Of a stretch of DNA of 64,000 nt, positions 23,701-36,037 are shown piece by piece. Source of the stretch: Laetiporus sulphureus 93-53 (lineage: Eukaryota > Basidiomycota > Agaricomycetes > Polyporales > Laetiporaceae); contig NW_024468548.1 in NCBI RefSeq assembly GCF_001632365.1, positions 196,446-260,445 on the forward strand. Direction: 5' to 3'. How positions within the stretch are numbered: the stretch's first letter is position 1; every line of letters begins with the position of its first letter. Both the position numbers and the translations under genes were made by a program. The notes under the pieces were generated by a model. The model was not told where the DNA came from. It did not search any database and saw nothing but the letters and a program-made list of their open reading frames with translations.

Positions 23701-24699
23701 GTCGCTTCCGGTGCACCATCTGCTCCTATTTCAGGAAAGGCGGAGCCCTCAAAGACACCTTTCCTCCCTACATCTGCGTTCCCGGCGTCGAATCAGGTTC
23801 CTCAGAAACCCAGCGAGGGTCCGAGTACGTCACTTTTCCGGTCTCAACCTGCTAGCGCGCCTTCCGCGACCCCCTCTACTTCGGAGAACATTTTCCGGTT
23901 TGGCGAAGGTTCGGCGCAGTCGTTTGCATTTTCTTATGGTCAATTTCCCGGCGCGTCCGCTGGCGGGACGGGATCGGGGACGCAACCGACGTTCGGTGGC
24001 ATGACAGCGTCATCATCAACCGCGGCCGCACCGACAACTCCACCACAAGATCAAGATATGAGTGTGGACGAAAGTCCAGCACGAAACAATGCGATGGACT
24101 TGAATGGTAACGAACAGAAACCGTCGAGGATCACCACTTCTTTCCAGTTCACTTCTCAGGCGGCTAGCGGTAATGCCTCATCATTCGGTAACGGTCCCTC
24201 GCTCAGTTTTACTGCTCCCTCAGGACCGGGTTCAACCTTTGGTGCTCAAGCGGCTCAGTCGAGTTCGTCGGGTTTCGGCCAACAACAGCCTCCATCATCG
24301 GGCGGGCCCTTCGGCCAGCCTTCTGCAGCGTCACAACCTGGATTGTTGTTCAGTGCCACCGCAGCTTCCGGTAGCGGCTTTGGCCAGACAAATGCTACAA
24401 CGACTCCTAGTCCAGTTGCGTTCGGATTTGGCACAACTCCTACTTCGGCCACGGCACCGTCAAATCCATTCAACTTCTCTGTAAGCCAGCCCGCGTCACC
24501 GGCGACTGGTGATAATGGACAACCGTCAGCCGCTGGTTCCTCCAACGCTGCATTCCAGTTTGGGCAGACTCAAGAAGGAAACACCCAGGAACCTGCGCTT
24601 TTCACCATGGGCCGAGCTGATGATAATGAAAAGTCGCGAAGACCGACGAAAGCCCTACCCAGATCTGGCCGTCGGCGTGGCACGAATGCTCCTCGCTAA
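20784..24699 (+). CDS. FG-repeat nucleoporin, Nup1/Nup153-like nuclear basket protein
   Basis: Predicted basket nucleoporin on the nuclear face of the pore. Four exons: 20784-21713, 21764-21827, 21880-22625 and 22675-24699, 1,254 aa. After a basic N-terminus, residues about 25-44 (VIDSIQKVITAPLTWLA) form an amphipathic-helix-like segment, as in yeast Nup1 and Nup60. The middle is disordered and charged, with a Lys/Glu repeat. The last exon is Ser/Ala/Pro-rich with many FG, FGFG and SFTAxS units that bind importins. It ends in an Arg-rich SGRRRGTNAPR tail, comparable to the importin-binding C-terminus of Nup1/Nup153. The exon 3 acceptor (TTAG at 21879) was chosen because it restores the helical AAEAKKAEKEL frame. 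Exact orthology is uncertain because such proteins diverge fast. Confidence 0.8.
22495..22538 (+). repeat. GAGAAG simple repeat inside the nucleoporin
   Basis: About seven GGAGAA hexamers encoding alternating Lys-Glu. Prone to length variation. Confidence 0.85.
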
Positions 24700-25138
24700 A
24701 TGCGTTTCTATTGTCTCTCTTCTTTTCATCCCTGCAATCTTCCTTTCAATTATCTGTCTCACATACGTGCTTATTCCGACGCAGTTCCGTGTCTTGCATT
24801 CTGTGTTCTCGACGTGACTGACTTGTTTTCGCAATTGATTCTGACATCCACACTCCATCAACATAGGCTCAAGGCCTGTCTCCAGCATTAGCAAGTGTTG
24901 TATCTAGATCACCCACACTTAGCACTGGCATTGTAGAGCTCAAGGCTCGCGCATTTACATCATAGGAGATAAAGTAGGTTCCGTAAATAAGGGACACAAT
25001 ACATGTTCTCTTCGGTATCATGCTTGGCCGAGTCTCGCCTTTTGAGGCTGGACATTGCATGGATTCAACGCATATGCCTTTCAGTAACGAAAAGACGCAT
25101 TGTCAAGGCCAGACTCCAGTACGCAGGCCCCGTACTGA
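24700..25138. other. Convergent 3' spacer
   Basis: Between the nucleoporin and YME2 stops; no gene seen. Confidence 0.6.
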
Positions 25139-28100
25139 TTATTTAGAGAGTACCTTCCTGAGATTCCCATTCTGCTTCTCAAGGGCCTCAATCTTCTCCT
25201 CCGCGATTCTCATCTTCTTGAGAAGATAGTTGGATCGGTCTCTGACCGCCGTTCGGGATCCCCACCAGTCGGATGTGCCTGCGTTCACATCCTTTAAAGC
25301 GAGAAGCTCTTGTTCGCAAGCCTTCACGATGCTTTCTGACGCCGCGATGACCTTCTCATTGAATGCGATATCTTGACTGGCCTGGAATACTGAGTCTGTT
25401 TCACAGAACCACATGAATCTCAAGATCCTCATATTATAGCAACTGTGTGACGTACCTTGCACCAGCCGTTCAAAGACGAACCTGTACACAGGCTTGCCGG
25501 GTTTTATTGTGGACGGCCGTCCTGCAAAAGGAGATAAATGAAAGTTCCAAGTAGCACGGCATCATTTCAGGCTCACCGTTCTCGGTAGCGATGGAGATGA
25601 GTTCGGCATGCTCCATATGTCGTAGTGGCATCTCGTCATTCTTGAATGGGAAGTCCAGCAAGACTTCGTGGTATGATATCTACAACGTAGGAAACCCATC
25701 GTGAGCATGCGCAAATGTTATCACAAGCCCTCAATACCTCAGGCTGCCTGGCCAACTTCTTCATCAAAGCCCAAGCCTGTTCTCTCGTCCATGGCAAATT
25801 CTTCGCATCATCCAGATCGTCCCCAAACGCGTTCTTCCGTATCTCACTGACGCCGCGAGTTATGATGTCGTCGACGGCTTCCTGAACGGACAGCCCGCTT
25901 CGGACTTTGTGGACCAGCTGAAACACGATATATGAGTAGCGGTTACGGAGATGGACACGACCAACGCACGCTCTCAAGGTCACTCGCCCGTCCACCTAGG
26001 CGTTGAACGTAGGCTCGTTCTTCTCCGTCGAAGTCGACGTTGACGCCAACGTCGTGAAGCTCCTCCTTCACAAATGAGAGTGCGCTCAGATAGTCAGCGT
26101 CGGACAGCGCGATGACGGTCAACGGTTGAGACGATAGCGCTGATCAGGAGATCAGTATAACAACTGCTCTCGTTGCAGGTGATGTAAGGAACCCACCTTT
26201 AGCTAGTCTCTTCGCATTCTCTCGATTATCGCTCGCAACTAAAACATGTGCCACCTAGGAGAAGAATAGTCATTTAGAATCGCAATAGCGCCATGACAAT
26301 CAATGACATCCACCGCACCTGATTCTGCACGAGGCTGGCCGCCCAACGTGCGAGCACGTCTAGCGTTTCCTCTCTGTTCTGCCCGCCGCCCTTCGATTCG
26401 AAGTTCTTAATGATCACGACCGGCATTGATTCCACCGCCTGGACGTCTTCTACGGTCCTGCTTCTCCTCTTCGTCTCGTCCTCATGCTTCTCACCCGCAT
26501 CTTTCTCATCGCTAGAGCCTGTGCTGACGCTGACGCGTCTGGCGTCCACATCGTTCTCGCCAAATCGCTCGTCGCCCACGCCCAGCTCGCTCATCACGCC
26601 GTTGCCGGCAATGCAATCCAGGCGCGGGTCGTGCCACAGGCCTTCGCGGATCCGCTCACTGCGGCGCTCTTCTTGCTCCTTCTTCAGCTCTTTCAGATAG
26701 GCGTTCTTGGCAGTGCGGTCACGTTGCTTGCGGTGTGTGGCATTGACGCGAGCAAGACCTATCCCTGTCACTTCCAATATTTGCTTGAGCTGGTCGGTCA
26801 GTGAGGAACTAAAGCCAGCTATGTCAAGTCACGATTGTAAGAGCCGCGCTTGCTGAGGATCATCATGAAAGCTCACCTTTCTGCCCGATTAACCCCACGC
26901 TAGCCAGATCAATGACGTTGCTGAGGGAATTGAACACAGAGAACACCGGCCAGTAGCCGGTTTGTTGTGCAAGTCCAGCAACAAGAGCCGTGTCCGATGT
27001 CTTCTTCGACAACTCGGCGACGTCAATGATCAGTGCTTTACTGCGTATTGGTGGTCGGTTCCATGAGCTCCTAACATGACAAATGGGCCTGGTGCTTACC
27101 GACCGCTCACCTCCAAAATCTCGGCGATCATGGGGGTCTTCCCACTGCCCTGCGGACCGTGGATGAATGCGACACTGTCTGATCCTTAGGTCAGCATCGA
27201 TGATATGCGAAAGTCAATTCGAAACTAACTTGGCATATCCGTAAGATATCTTTCTAAGGCACTTTCTGCATCTTGACGCTCTTTCCATACGTGTTGGGCG
27301 GTAGATACAAGGGCCTTATCACCCTCGGAGTTTGACGAAAGCGAGAATCCCTGCAAAGCCTTACTGCGCAACCATTGGTACATCCGGAACTCTTCCGCAT
27401 GAACAGCATGGGCTTCAACTTCCCAACTTTTGCACGATCAAATGCGTGAAACATACCGCGAACGTCAAACCAGCCTTCTAGCTTGCCTTCCACCATGAGT
27501 TCGCGGATGGGATCAAAAATCTATACAAAGCCTAAGTCCTCGACGCCAGAATGCTGCTCAGAGACGTACCGTGTACGTCAGGGCGCCCAGCAGAAAGATG
27601 ACCACTGGAAGGAATATGCGTGGATGGCCTGTGACATAGTCACGAAAAGCATGTGCCTGCACAGGCGGCTGATATGTGGTACGCAGCACAGTAGCGGAGG
27701 AGGATGACGGAGATGGTCGAACTTGAGACCCATGAATGGCATTGTGAGCAATGGCCGCAGAGCGGACCCGACCGAATGTGACGGTAGAATACCGTAGACC
27801 GCCCGGCACGGAGGGTGGTAGTGGCTGCGTAAGGTCCTGTATGCGCCCGTATGGCTATGCGAACAGTTAATAGACCAGATACAACTCGATCGTTTGAAGG
27901 CCTAAAACATACTCTTAGAAGGTTGTAGAGCGATTCTTCTGGGACGTCTGGCCCCTCAAAAGCCACCCTTAAGAGAGGCGACGGGAATCGGTTCATGTCC
28001 TAGTCACGCACGAGTCAGCGAGGGTTCATGTCAAGACAGTGTTGTGCCCAAACCTCGCGCCATGGCTTTCCCTTGATGAGCCAGATGTCACTCCTGGAAA

Positions 28101-28682
28101 GTCCGGCCCAAGACGGAATGCCGCCTTGCTGAGCCGCCTTCTCCCTTAGGTCGTGTACGATACTCTCGAGCGCTGGCTCGGGGTCACCAGCGGTGTACCT
28201 GAACTTGACGAAGACGCCGCCATCCTTCTCGTGCGGCTGCAGAGACAACAGCTGAAAGCCGTGCGTAGTTATGCCCGCGAAAAGCGAACGCAAGCGATCC
28301 AAAATCGTTTCCTCGCGGAAATAACCCAAATAACGCCGCACACTGTACAGCAGCCAATATCAGATAGTGTGCAGCCCTCAGGAGGGGATGGCACACGAAC
28401 TCCCAAGCACCCAATCGGATGGGAAACACGGAATCAATGAAGAGACAGCCCTCACGGATCTGTATTAAGACATAAATCATTTCTTCCAGACGTTGATCCG
28501 ATACCATAGATAGTACGCACATCGCTATCCCCTACGGGGTTCTTGCTGGCTTCCGCTGCGGTGACATCGGAATACGACCGTCGAGCGTAACAGCGAGCAA
28601 GGACGTTTGTTAAGTTTCCGCGCTGTTGCAGCCATCTTTGCGTCTGGACTTGCTTCAGTAGTCTGAGTGGTTTAGCAGGCAT
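25139..28682 (-). CDS. YME2: Mitochondrial escape protein 2 (RNA12/Yme2 family)
   Basis: Mitochondrial inner-membrane protein needed for mtDNA nucleoid maintenance. Many exons. Exon 1 is 28682-28521 with an Arg-rich mitochondrial presequence. Exon 2 begins at 28459 (IREGCLFIDSVFPIRLGAWE), and FREETILDRLRSLFAG follows. An RRM-like domain covers about 28.0-27.7 kb (PLLRVAFEGPDVPEESLYNL; RYSTVTFGRVRSAAIAHNAIHG). The membrane helix is FLPVVIFLLGALTY. A P-loop ATPase domain has Walker A GPQGSGKT near 27,150. ARVNATHRKQRDRTAKNAYLKELK follows, then a C-terminal helical region ending NGNLRKVLSK at 25139. The start is the ATG at 28682. Not every internal splice site was fixed, especially the exon 2/3 join, so the exact length (about 850-900 aa) is approximate. 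Confidence 0.9.
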
Positions 28683-29685
28683 GCGAATAGCGGGTGCGAG
28701 CAAAGACTTTTAATTGAGGAGCAGCTGTGCGAGCGCCCCATGCCGAGTGAGTGACGCAACTCCAATCTAATCTTATCTGACCCTTCCATCCTTGATAGGA
28801 TCTAATCTAATCTCTTGTTCCACGCGAGCAGGTGGCCCGTCCCCGTTATTCTGTCTTTCTCAGAAGCAACCTGCACGAAGGACTACGTTCTCGAAACCTG
28901 CTGCAGACCTCTCAAGACTTCGATGATTGATGGTAACAGGAGCTTCACGCAAGCCATTTGACTCTCCACATGCCATGTCTGTCCACAAGTATTGGCAATG
29001 CAGCCACTCGAGATTCGAATGGAATGTGGGACTGGATTTCGTCGCTGAAACCTCATATCTGCACAAGAATTACTGCTCAAGCGACCAAATTGGATACTGT
29101 TGGTATTTTCCGCATGAGAAGAAGCGGATACGGCCCGCCTTCCATGTCATCCTCCTTCCTTACTTATTTACCGTCCAGCGATAACCAGTGCCGCCCCACA
29201 TCCTCCCACATTGTTCTTCTCGGTCCGCTATTCAGTCATTCATCCCACATAGCGTGCACAGAAGGTACGATCAGAACTCCTTGCAGGAAGAACGGAAGGT
29301 GCTCAATCTCTGATTGTCTTAATAGCTCCCGACATGTCTGAGATGTTGGAACTGACCGTATGGCATCAGCGCTCATTCCATGAGAAGATCGGATTGCCAT
29401 TGTCTGGAATTGAGTCAGATATCAGGGTCTTTTGCTCGATATGAGTCCTCGCCACCCACCATGCGAACTCCTCTAACGCCTGCATGTTTCAAGGATAGCC
29501 CGCAAGATGATAGCTGAACACTCCAATGGCACAACTTCTTTCTCTAGCCCCGCCTTATCTATGCATTGGTCTCGATAAGAAATTGTCCTGCTTACTGAGC
29601 TGCACCCTGCGAACTTCTTAAGATCCATGCAGAGTAGGTGAAGTCTCTGCTGGACCATATCTGTGTCCTTGTCTGCCCTGCCGTG
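28683..29685. other. Divergent intergenic region, no gene seen
   Basis: One kilobase between YME2 and DUR3. Contains a short direct repeat of TCTAATCTAATCT near 28765 and 28802. Otherwise nothing recognised. Confidence 0.55.
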
Positions 29686-32244
29686 ATGTCGAGCACTCAA
29701 GGTGCTGAGGTCCTCTCGCAAGGCGTCGGCTATGGCGTGGTTCTCGGGATCGGCTTCGTCTTCGCCATTCTGATGATGGGCCTGTCGACCCTCCAGAACC
29801 GCTACACGACGTACAAGATCGGCACTTCAGAAGAGTTCAACACGGCGTCGCGCTCAGTCAAGCCCGGCCTGATAGCTTCCGGAATTGTCTCCGCGTGGAC
29901 ATGGGCCGCTACGCTTCTCCAGAGCTCGACAGTGACGTACGAATACGGGCTATGTGGGGGCTACTATTATGCAGCTGGGGCCACGCTCCAGATCTTCCTG
30001 ATGGCAGTCCTCGCGGTGCGCCTGAAGATGATTGCACCGTACTGCCACACGTATCTCGAGATCGTCCAGGCCCGCTACGGCAACACCCCGCACTTCATCT
30101 TCGTCACCTTTGCTCTTGTGACCAACCTCATCGTGTCGAGTATGCTTTTACTCGGCGGCAGCGCTGTCGTGAATGCGTTCACGGGCATGAACGTCTACGC
30201 CGCCAACTTCCTGATCCCGATCGGCGTGGTGATCTACGTGATCTTAGGTGGTCTGCGCGCTACCTTCCTCTGTAAGTGCCAAGAACGATGTGCGATGTAC
30301 CGAGCTGCGCCTTATCGACATCCAGGTGACTATTCCCATACGCTCATCCTAATGATCATAATACTCTATCTTTACTTCTACACCTATACGGAGGCGGAGT
30401 TGATTGGTGGCATGGAGGGCATGTATCGGCTGCTGCAGCGTGCAGCTGAGGAGCGCCCTGTTTCAGGGAACGCACAGGGATCATATATGACCTTGAAGTC
30501 CAACAGTGAGGGCTACCCCCGTTACGGTTAATCGACTTCGAGTGCTGAAATCTGGTTCAGATGGGCTTGTCTTCATGATCATCCAGGTATTTGGTGGACT
30601 GGGCACCGTAATGTTGGACCAGGTACATCATTACGCGGGTGCATGCTGGCTGTTTGGATGCTTACATTCTATACCAGGGGTATTGGCAACGAGCGATCGC
30701 GTCGAAGGCCAAGACTGCTGTCCGTGCATACCTCATGGGCGGAGTCGCATGGTTCGCCGTGCCATTGACACTCTCGACAACCACGGGACTAGCAGCCGTC
30801 GTGTTGGCCAACAGTGAAAGTCTTTCATCTTGGACAATTGGACTGCTATTCATCGCTCGTCCCCGCAGGCTCTGCTTTCCCCTACCCGGGTGGCCTAACA
30901 ACCGCAGAGATAGACGCCGGCCTCGCTGCTCCGGCTGGCGTGGTGACGCTACTGGGCAAGGGTGGTGCAGTAGCGATGGTGCGTCTTATCTCGTCTGCGC
31001 AAATTTGCTGGGTCCGCGCCATGCTCATGACGTCGTGTTAGCTCATACTGCTTTTCATGGCGGTGACATCGGCCGCCTCCTCAGAGATGATCGCAACTTC
31101 ATCAATCCTCACATTCGACCTCTATCAAATCCACTTCAAGCCAGACGTCCGTACCTTCTACACGCACACTCACGTCTCACTCACGTCCCCCATTGCCCCT
31201 AATAGGCATCTCCGGAAGTGCTCATCCGCGTGTCGCACATCATGGTCGGCGTCTGGGGTATCACCATGTCCTGCGTCGCTTGCCTCTGGAACGGCATCGG
31301 CATCTCGATGAACTGGCTCTTCCTCTTCTCCGGCACGCTTTACACCGCGGCGGTCGGCCCGATCGTGCTAAGCGTGCTCTGGCGCAAGCAGACGCGCACC
31401 GCCGTCATCAGCGGCGCACTCGGCGGCCTCTGCATCGGCGTCATCTGCTGGCTCGTCGTCGGCAAGACGTACTACGGGGCCCTCACGATCTACACCACCG
31501 GTACGTCCATTATCTCCTAGCCTAGCCGTTCGTCTTTCGTCGCCAGTGTGCTGATCCTGACGGCGAGAGGGAAGGACAGATATACCCGAACCTCGCGGGG
31601 AATATGGGCTCGTGCTGCTCGGGCGCGCTCATCTCGATCGTCGTGACGCTCGTCAGGCCCGACAACGCGTTTGACTGGTCCGAGACGAGGAAGATCAACC
31701 CGCGTGGACGCGCGCTGGACCAGGAGCGGCTGAGGCAGACGGCGTCGCGCGGGAGCGACACGCCGTTCATCGTGGAGAAGGAGGCGGAGAAGATGCAGGA
31801 TGGCGGTGCGGCAACGCGCGCGGCGTCGATGAGAGTGGGCGAGGAGGTGTCTTCTGTGGATGAGGAGGTGCAGATCGAGGAGTACGAGACGCTGCAAAAG
31901 TCGCTCAGGGCGGCGATATGGGCGTCGCTCATCATGAGCTTCATCATCGTATTCGTGCGTGTCGTTCCGCTCTTCCTAGATCCGTCGCTACGGCCTAGCT
32001 CACACACACACAGCTGATACCGATCCCGATGTTCCTCTCGCACTACGTGTTTTCGCTGCGCTTCTTCAAGGGCTGGATCGTCCTCTGCGTGATGTGGCTG
32101 TTCGTCGCGGCGTTCATCACGTCTGTGCTTCCACTGTGGGAGAGCCGGAGGGCAATGGTGGAGATTGCCAAGGGCGTGGTACGAGACGCTTTTGGTAGAG
32201 GTAGCCGGCGGGAAGAGTCGTCTAAAAGTAGAAATGGCGCGTAA
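29686..32244 (+). CDS. DUR3: Urea active transporter (sodium:solute symporter family)
   Basis: High-affinity urea (and polyamine) uptake at the plasma membrane, normally nitrogen-regulated. Nine exons: 29686-30271, 30326-30505, 30561-30622, 30678-30813, 30869-30978, 31042-31146, 31206-31500, 31575-31954 and 32014-32244, 2,085 nt, 694 aa, the usual family length. The core is of the 13-15 helix type. Marker blocks are ASGIVSAWTWAATLLQSSTV, YEYGLCGGYYYAAGAT, AYCHTYLEIVQARYG-like, VSGNAQGSYMTLKS, GYWQRAIASKAKTAV, SSEMIATSSILTFDLYQ and YPNLAGNMGSCCSGALIS. A hydrophilic loop of about 90 residues precedes the last two helices. The start at 29686 fits the first helix. Convergent with opsin-related gene 2. 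Confidence 0.94.
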
Positions 32245-32720
32245 GGAGTGCAATCGCTGATATGTTTTGACGTCCTGATGCGTAGATGTACGATACGTAG
32301 CATGCGGTCATGCAGTATTCCGTATATCTAGATGCGACGAATAGAAGGAGAGCGATGTAACTGCGGAAGTTCTTGCGCTTCACTCGAATACAACATGCCG
32401 AAGACCGCACATTATCTTTCGACCACAGAACCATTGCGCATTGGAGTATCTATCGTACAGAAAGTACAAATAGAGTCGCCGAATACACGTGTGACAATAG
32501 ACTATAGATTAGGAGACATTAGAGCAATACGCTGAAAATAAGGTATATCATAAACGCCAACAGATTGGTGAAGGCAATTTTAAGGGAATGAAGGAGACTC
32601 GCTGGAGTCAGGTGTCATTCGAAATCGAGGGTCATCAACGGTCATGCTCCAACGGGCGATGGGAGGTGAAATTAGAATGATGAAGCAAGACGGCACGGTA
32701 AGAGAGCCTCAGACCAAGCT
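32245..32720. other. Convergent 3' spacer
   Basis: No gene seen between DUR3 and opsin-related gene 2. Confidence 0.6.
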
Positions 32721-33760
32721 CTACGCCTGCACACCAGTGGAAGTAGCCTGGTGGGTGGCAGGCTCGGTTTGCATCCGCTGCTTCTCCCTGGTGGGCACGT
32801 CACCGTGGTCGACGTACTTGCCGGAGTTGAAGCCGAACGCCTCATAGTCTACGCTCCGGAGTTCCCAAAGGAAGATGGCGAGGAAGACTGGGCCGGTGAG
32901 GATATCGAGAATGCCGTACCATATCATCTCGGAGGTGACCGTGATGACGTTGCCGCCCTCTGAGCACGCCCAACAGATCGGGTAGGTGATCAGCATGAAT
33001 GAGAGGTAGCCGGCTGCTGCGTAGTAGCCGCTGCGCGTCTCGCCACCCGCCGCGAAGGTCGTTGACGGTGCATGCAGTAGGAGCACGTACCTGCAGAAAT
33101 ACGTGTGAGCGGATGCGGGCAAATTAAAGGGGGAATTGACATACCAGATGTAGAAGAGTGCGCATACTCCAAAGACGAAGTAACCCCACTTGTAGGTGCT
33201 GTGTACGAGTGCGCCGATCAGGCCGCATACGACTAGTACGATGGCCATGAAGAGCGTAGTCATGATGTCGGACAGTGACAGCCCAGTAGCGAGGAGACAT
33301 TCGAGGAGCAGTAGAGGGAAGGTGATGAACCATTGAATATACCGAACATACTGCGCGCGGTAAAGTTAGCAAATCGTGCGAATGCGGGGAAACGCGCAGA
33401 AACAACGTACCCAGATTTGACGGGTTGGATTAGGGTTGTTATCGTTACGGAACTCGACGGTTATCGGTGTCGCGCCGAGGTCTGACGCCATAGAGAAGTA
33501 TGCAATACTGGCGGTAGTTAAAACGATGACAGCAATCTGGTGGAAGAGCCGAGTGCCCTTAGGCCGCTGTTTCAGAGAAAGTGATTAGACTCCGGTAATT
33601 GCTACATGTTGTTCTGGAAGCTTACCATTAGTGATCCACCAATAGCGGCTAAAAGGGAGACGGCCATGATAGAAAACACCGCCCACAACCAGTCTGAGCC
33701 GTTCGTGCTCAGATGGAAGGTTGAGTTCGGGGGATTGAGACGAAGCGCGTCGTTTCCCAT
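32721..33760 (-). CDS. Opsin-related / HSP30-type seven-helix membrane protein 2
   Basis: Paralog of the gene at 9977. Four exons: 33760-33626, 33566-33411, 33350-33145 and 33090-32721, 867 nt, 288 aa. Intron positions and phases match the paralog exactly, including a 206-nt third exon. Helix C reads YVRYIQWFITFPLLLLECLLATG: the Asp85 position is Gln and the Asp96 position Glu. Helix G reads IWYGILDILTGPVF, with Gly at the retinal-Lys position. It shares HSTYKWGYFVFGV and TYPICWACSEGGNVITVTSEM with the paralog. The C-tail is shorter and lacks the QYT-rich repeats. Same family reasoning: it should not bind retinal covalently. Confidence 0.9.
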
Positions 33761-35738
33761 TGTTTAGAGTGTAAGGGGATAGCGAGTCGAAGCGAAGGTG
33801 TTATAAGTTAGTGGTGTAAAGTCGTTAGGCGTTTGGGTCGTAGCAAACTAAATTGGGGGTTAGGACATCGAGCGGGAGTGCATTTATAACCCACCGGGGA
33901 GCGGGTGGACGATATTTCCCGATGTTTGACAATTGGCTGACAACGCGATGGCAGAGACCCGAGCTGGGTTGTGGAGCGTCCGCGTTGGGCAGGCTTCATC
34001 GAGTAAGCTAGACCAGCGGCTCTCCCTAATGAGGTCATCCTTGCCCGGAACTTGCTGCCATTTGTAGGGCGCCAATGATTGGCTGTCGAGATGCCGCGCG
34101 GAACAAGGCCGAGACCCACGTGCCTGATCGGATGCGGGCCCGATACGCGGCACAATTGTTCCCGGATTTGGAGATGAGTTCCGATCTCGAAGGTTCGGTG
34201 CTTCGTCACTCTGCTGACTGGACCATCGAGCCCGCTGACTGGCTGCCCAAGTACCATCTAGCTATCGTGCTGCCGCCGTCGCATGACGGCAGCATTCGCG
34301 GCCGTCCAGGGGGCGAGCTATCAGCCGTCCGAGCCAAAAATTGGGCGCCGAAGCGGCCCATTGCGTCATGGAATTTGCGTATTTCCTCGATAACCCACGG
34401 CACTGTCCCTGCCACCGGTGTGTACGTCCGCAAATTCATGCCGCGAGACGCTCCCCCTGAGCGCTGAGCCTCACCCGAGTCGGACTTAAGGACGCACGTA
34501 TGCCGGTAGAGCCGTGCGATGTGTGAGGTGTTCATGTGACATGATTATCTGAACATTTCCTGAGCATGAACGGCTCTTTTTGTGAGCGGTTGTGAAATAC
34601 TGGAACTGGACGAGGACTTACGTGGTGGGGTTAGGCAGAGGAAAGAACAAGTAACTATGTCGTGATATTGCCAGTTGAGAAGCGTCAGTCCGCGCGAATG
34701 GGGCCCGCACGGCGAACGACAGCAACCGAGAAGCTGGGGCATGCAACGACGCGACCAAGCAACTACGTTTTGTGGCACAAAACGGTGATGATGCGTACGT
34801 ACTCTTGTCGAGATCTGCAACAGTTTGGGATGCGAGCTAGGGAACATCAGCTGTACATTCAAGGCGACGGAGAGCGTACTGCGTCGAGGACTGAGCCGAA
34901 TCGATGACCGTCAATTTACCACAACTATCCACAGGACTGCGTACAGCGGCGAAGGGTCCGTGTACGGTAACTGGAGTTCAAACTCGATCTCTTCCCTGTA
35001 AAGCACGGTATCTGCAGAGAGAAAGTCATGTTTTACACCTTCCCTTCCCCTTGATTGGTAAAATGATGCTCTACACATTCAGGGAACGATAAATAGGAAG
35101 TAGCGGTCAGAAAAGATGTCAAATATACTTTGATTTATCTCGCCTTTCCTGCATAAGGAGATCGTCCTCTCTTTGCCGTGATGGGGAGGAACATTGTTTG
35201 TATTGACGTTCGTAAGCAGAGGAGCACACAGAGGCCAACTTAGGCCGTTTCCAACGCACCTGTGGTAGTGCCAATGGTGCATCTGCTTCTGCTGTATGAT
35301 TCGTATGGTTGATCATAGGTCATAACCCCAAGTAAACGCGATGATATACATGCGAGGATGGAACGTTTACCCTGCTGTAAAATTCCGCGTAACGCACCCT
35401 CGAGCCTGCGAGCGCCACTTCTTGGATTGGTATGCTTGCTGAATCATAGGCCCTACAGCGAGAAAAATATAAAGCCTGCCTAGAAAGATTCTGATGTTTT
35501 TTCTTCACATTTAGGCAAAATGAGGCGGTACCTGAAGGAGCCCCGCGCGCAGGCGTACATTCCACGCGCGCTTCGCGGGACCGCCACGGGTATCAGGTGA
35601 GTCTGGAGCGTTGCTTCTCGCAGGACCTTTCCCTCGTCCTCGTCACCAAATTTGTCAACTTCTGCGAAAAAAGAGCCATACTACGGCTGGCCCCATTCTG
35701 CGAAAGGTTTCGTAGATCACGAATAATAATTGAACTCT
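33761..35738. other. Two-kilobase gap, no gene seen
   Basis: Between opsin-related gene 2 and the copia 5' LTR. The longest frames (34075-34467 plus, 34206-34535 minus) overlap on opposite strands and show no domain. The first part should hold the promoter of the minus-strand opsin-related gene. Confidence 0.5.
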
Positions 35739-35963
35739 GTTGAGAAAGCCGAACCTCACGACCGAGGCTCGGGGACAAGCCGAGGTACCGAGGCCCTCAC
35801 AAACGAGAGTCCGGACCAATGTGGCTGAGGGATTAGATAATATTTCCTAATGTGTACATGTATATATAAAGGAATGCCATTTCGGGAAGGTCCGCATCAT
35901 CCCGCATCCTCCTTCATCCCGGACGCTCACCCGCGTTCCGTGTTCCTAATCTGAGGCTTAATA
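35739..35963 (+). repeat. 5' LTR of the copia element
   Basis: Starts TGTTGAG and ends CTTAATA, an imperfect inverted match (the perfect partner would be CTCAACA, two C-to-T changes away). A TATA box (TATATATAAA) lies at 35861-35870. The end is fixed by the primer-binding site that follows immediately. Confidence 0.7.
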
Positions 35964-35977
35964 GGTTATGAGCCCCG
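35964..35977 (+). other. Primer-binding site complementary to an initiator-tRNA-Met fragment
   Basis: GGTTATGAGCCC directly after the LTR is complementary to the anticodon-stem/loop sequence GGGCTCATAACC of fungal initiator tRNA-Met. Drosophila copia is known to prime from this internal half-tRNA instead of the tRNA 3' end. Confidence 0.7.
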
Positions 35978-36037
35978 GGCTTTTGGATTAACCTCGAACC
36001 TTATCAATTGATTGCTCTGACATTATTACTTGGCAAC

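Noticed and set aside
31522..32253. 243-codon ORF antisense to DUR3
   Set aside because: Shadow of the DUR3 exons, which are certain by homology.
34075..34467. 130-codon plus-strand ORF
   Set aside because: Overlapped by an equally long minus-strand ORF, no domain, no splice context.
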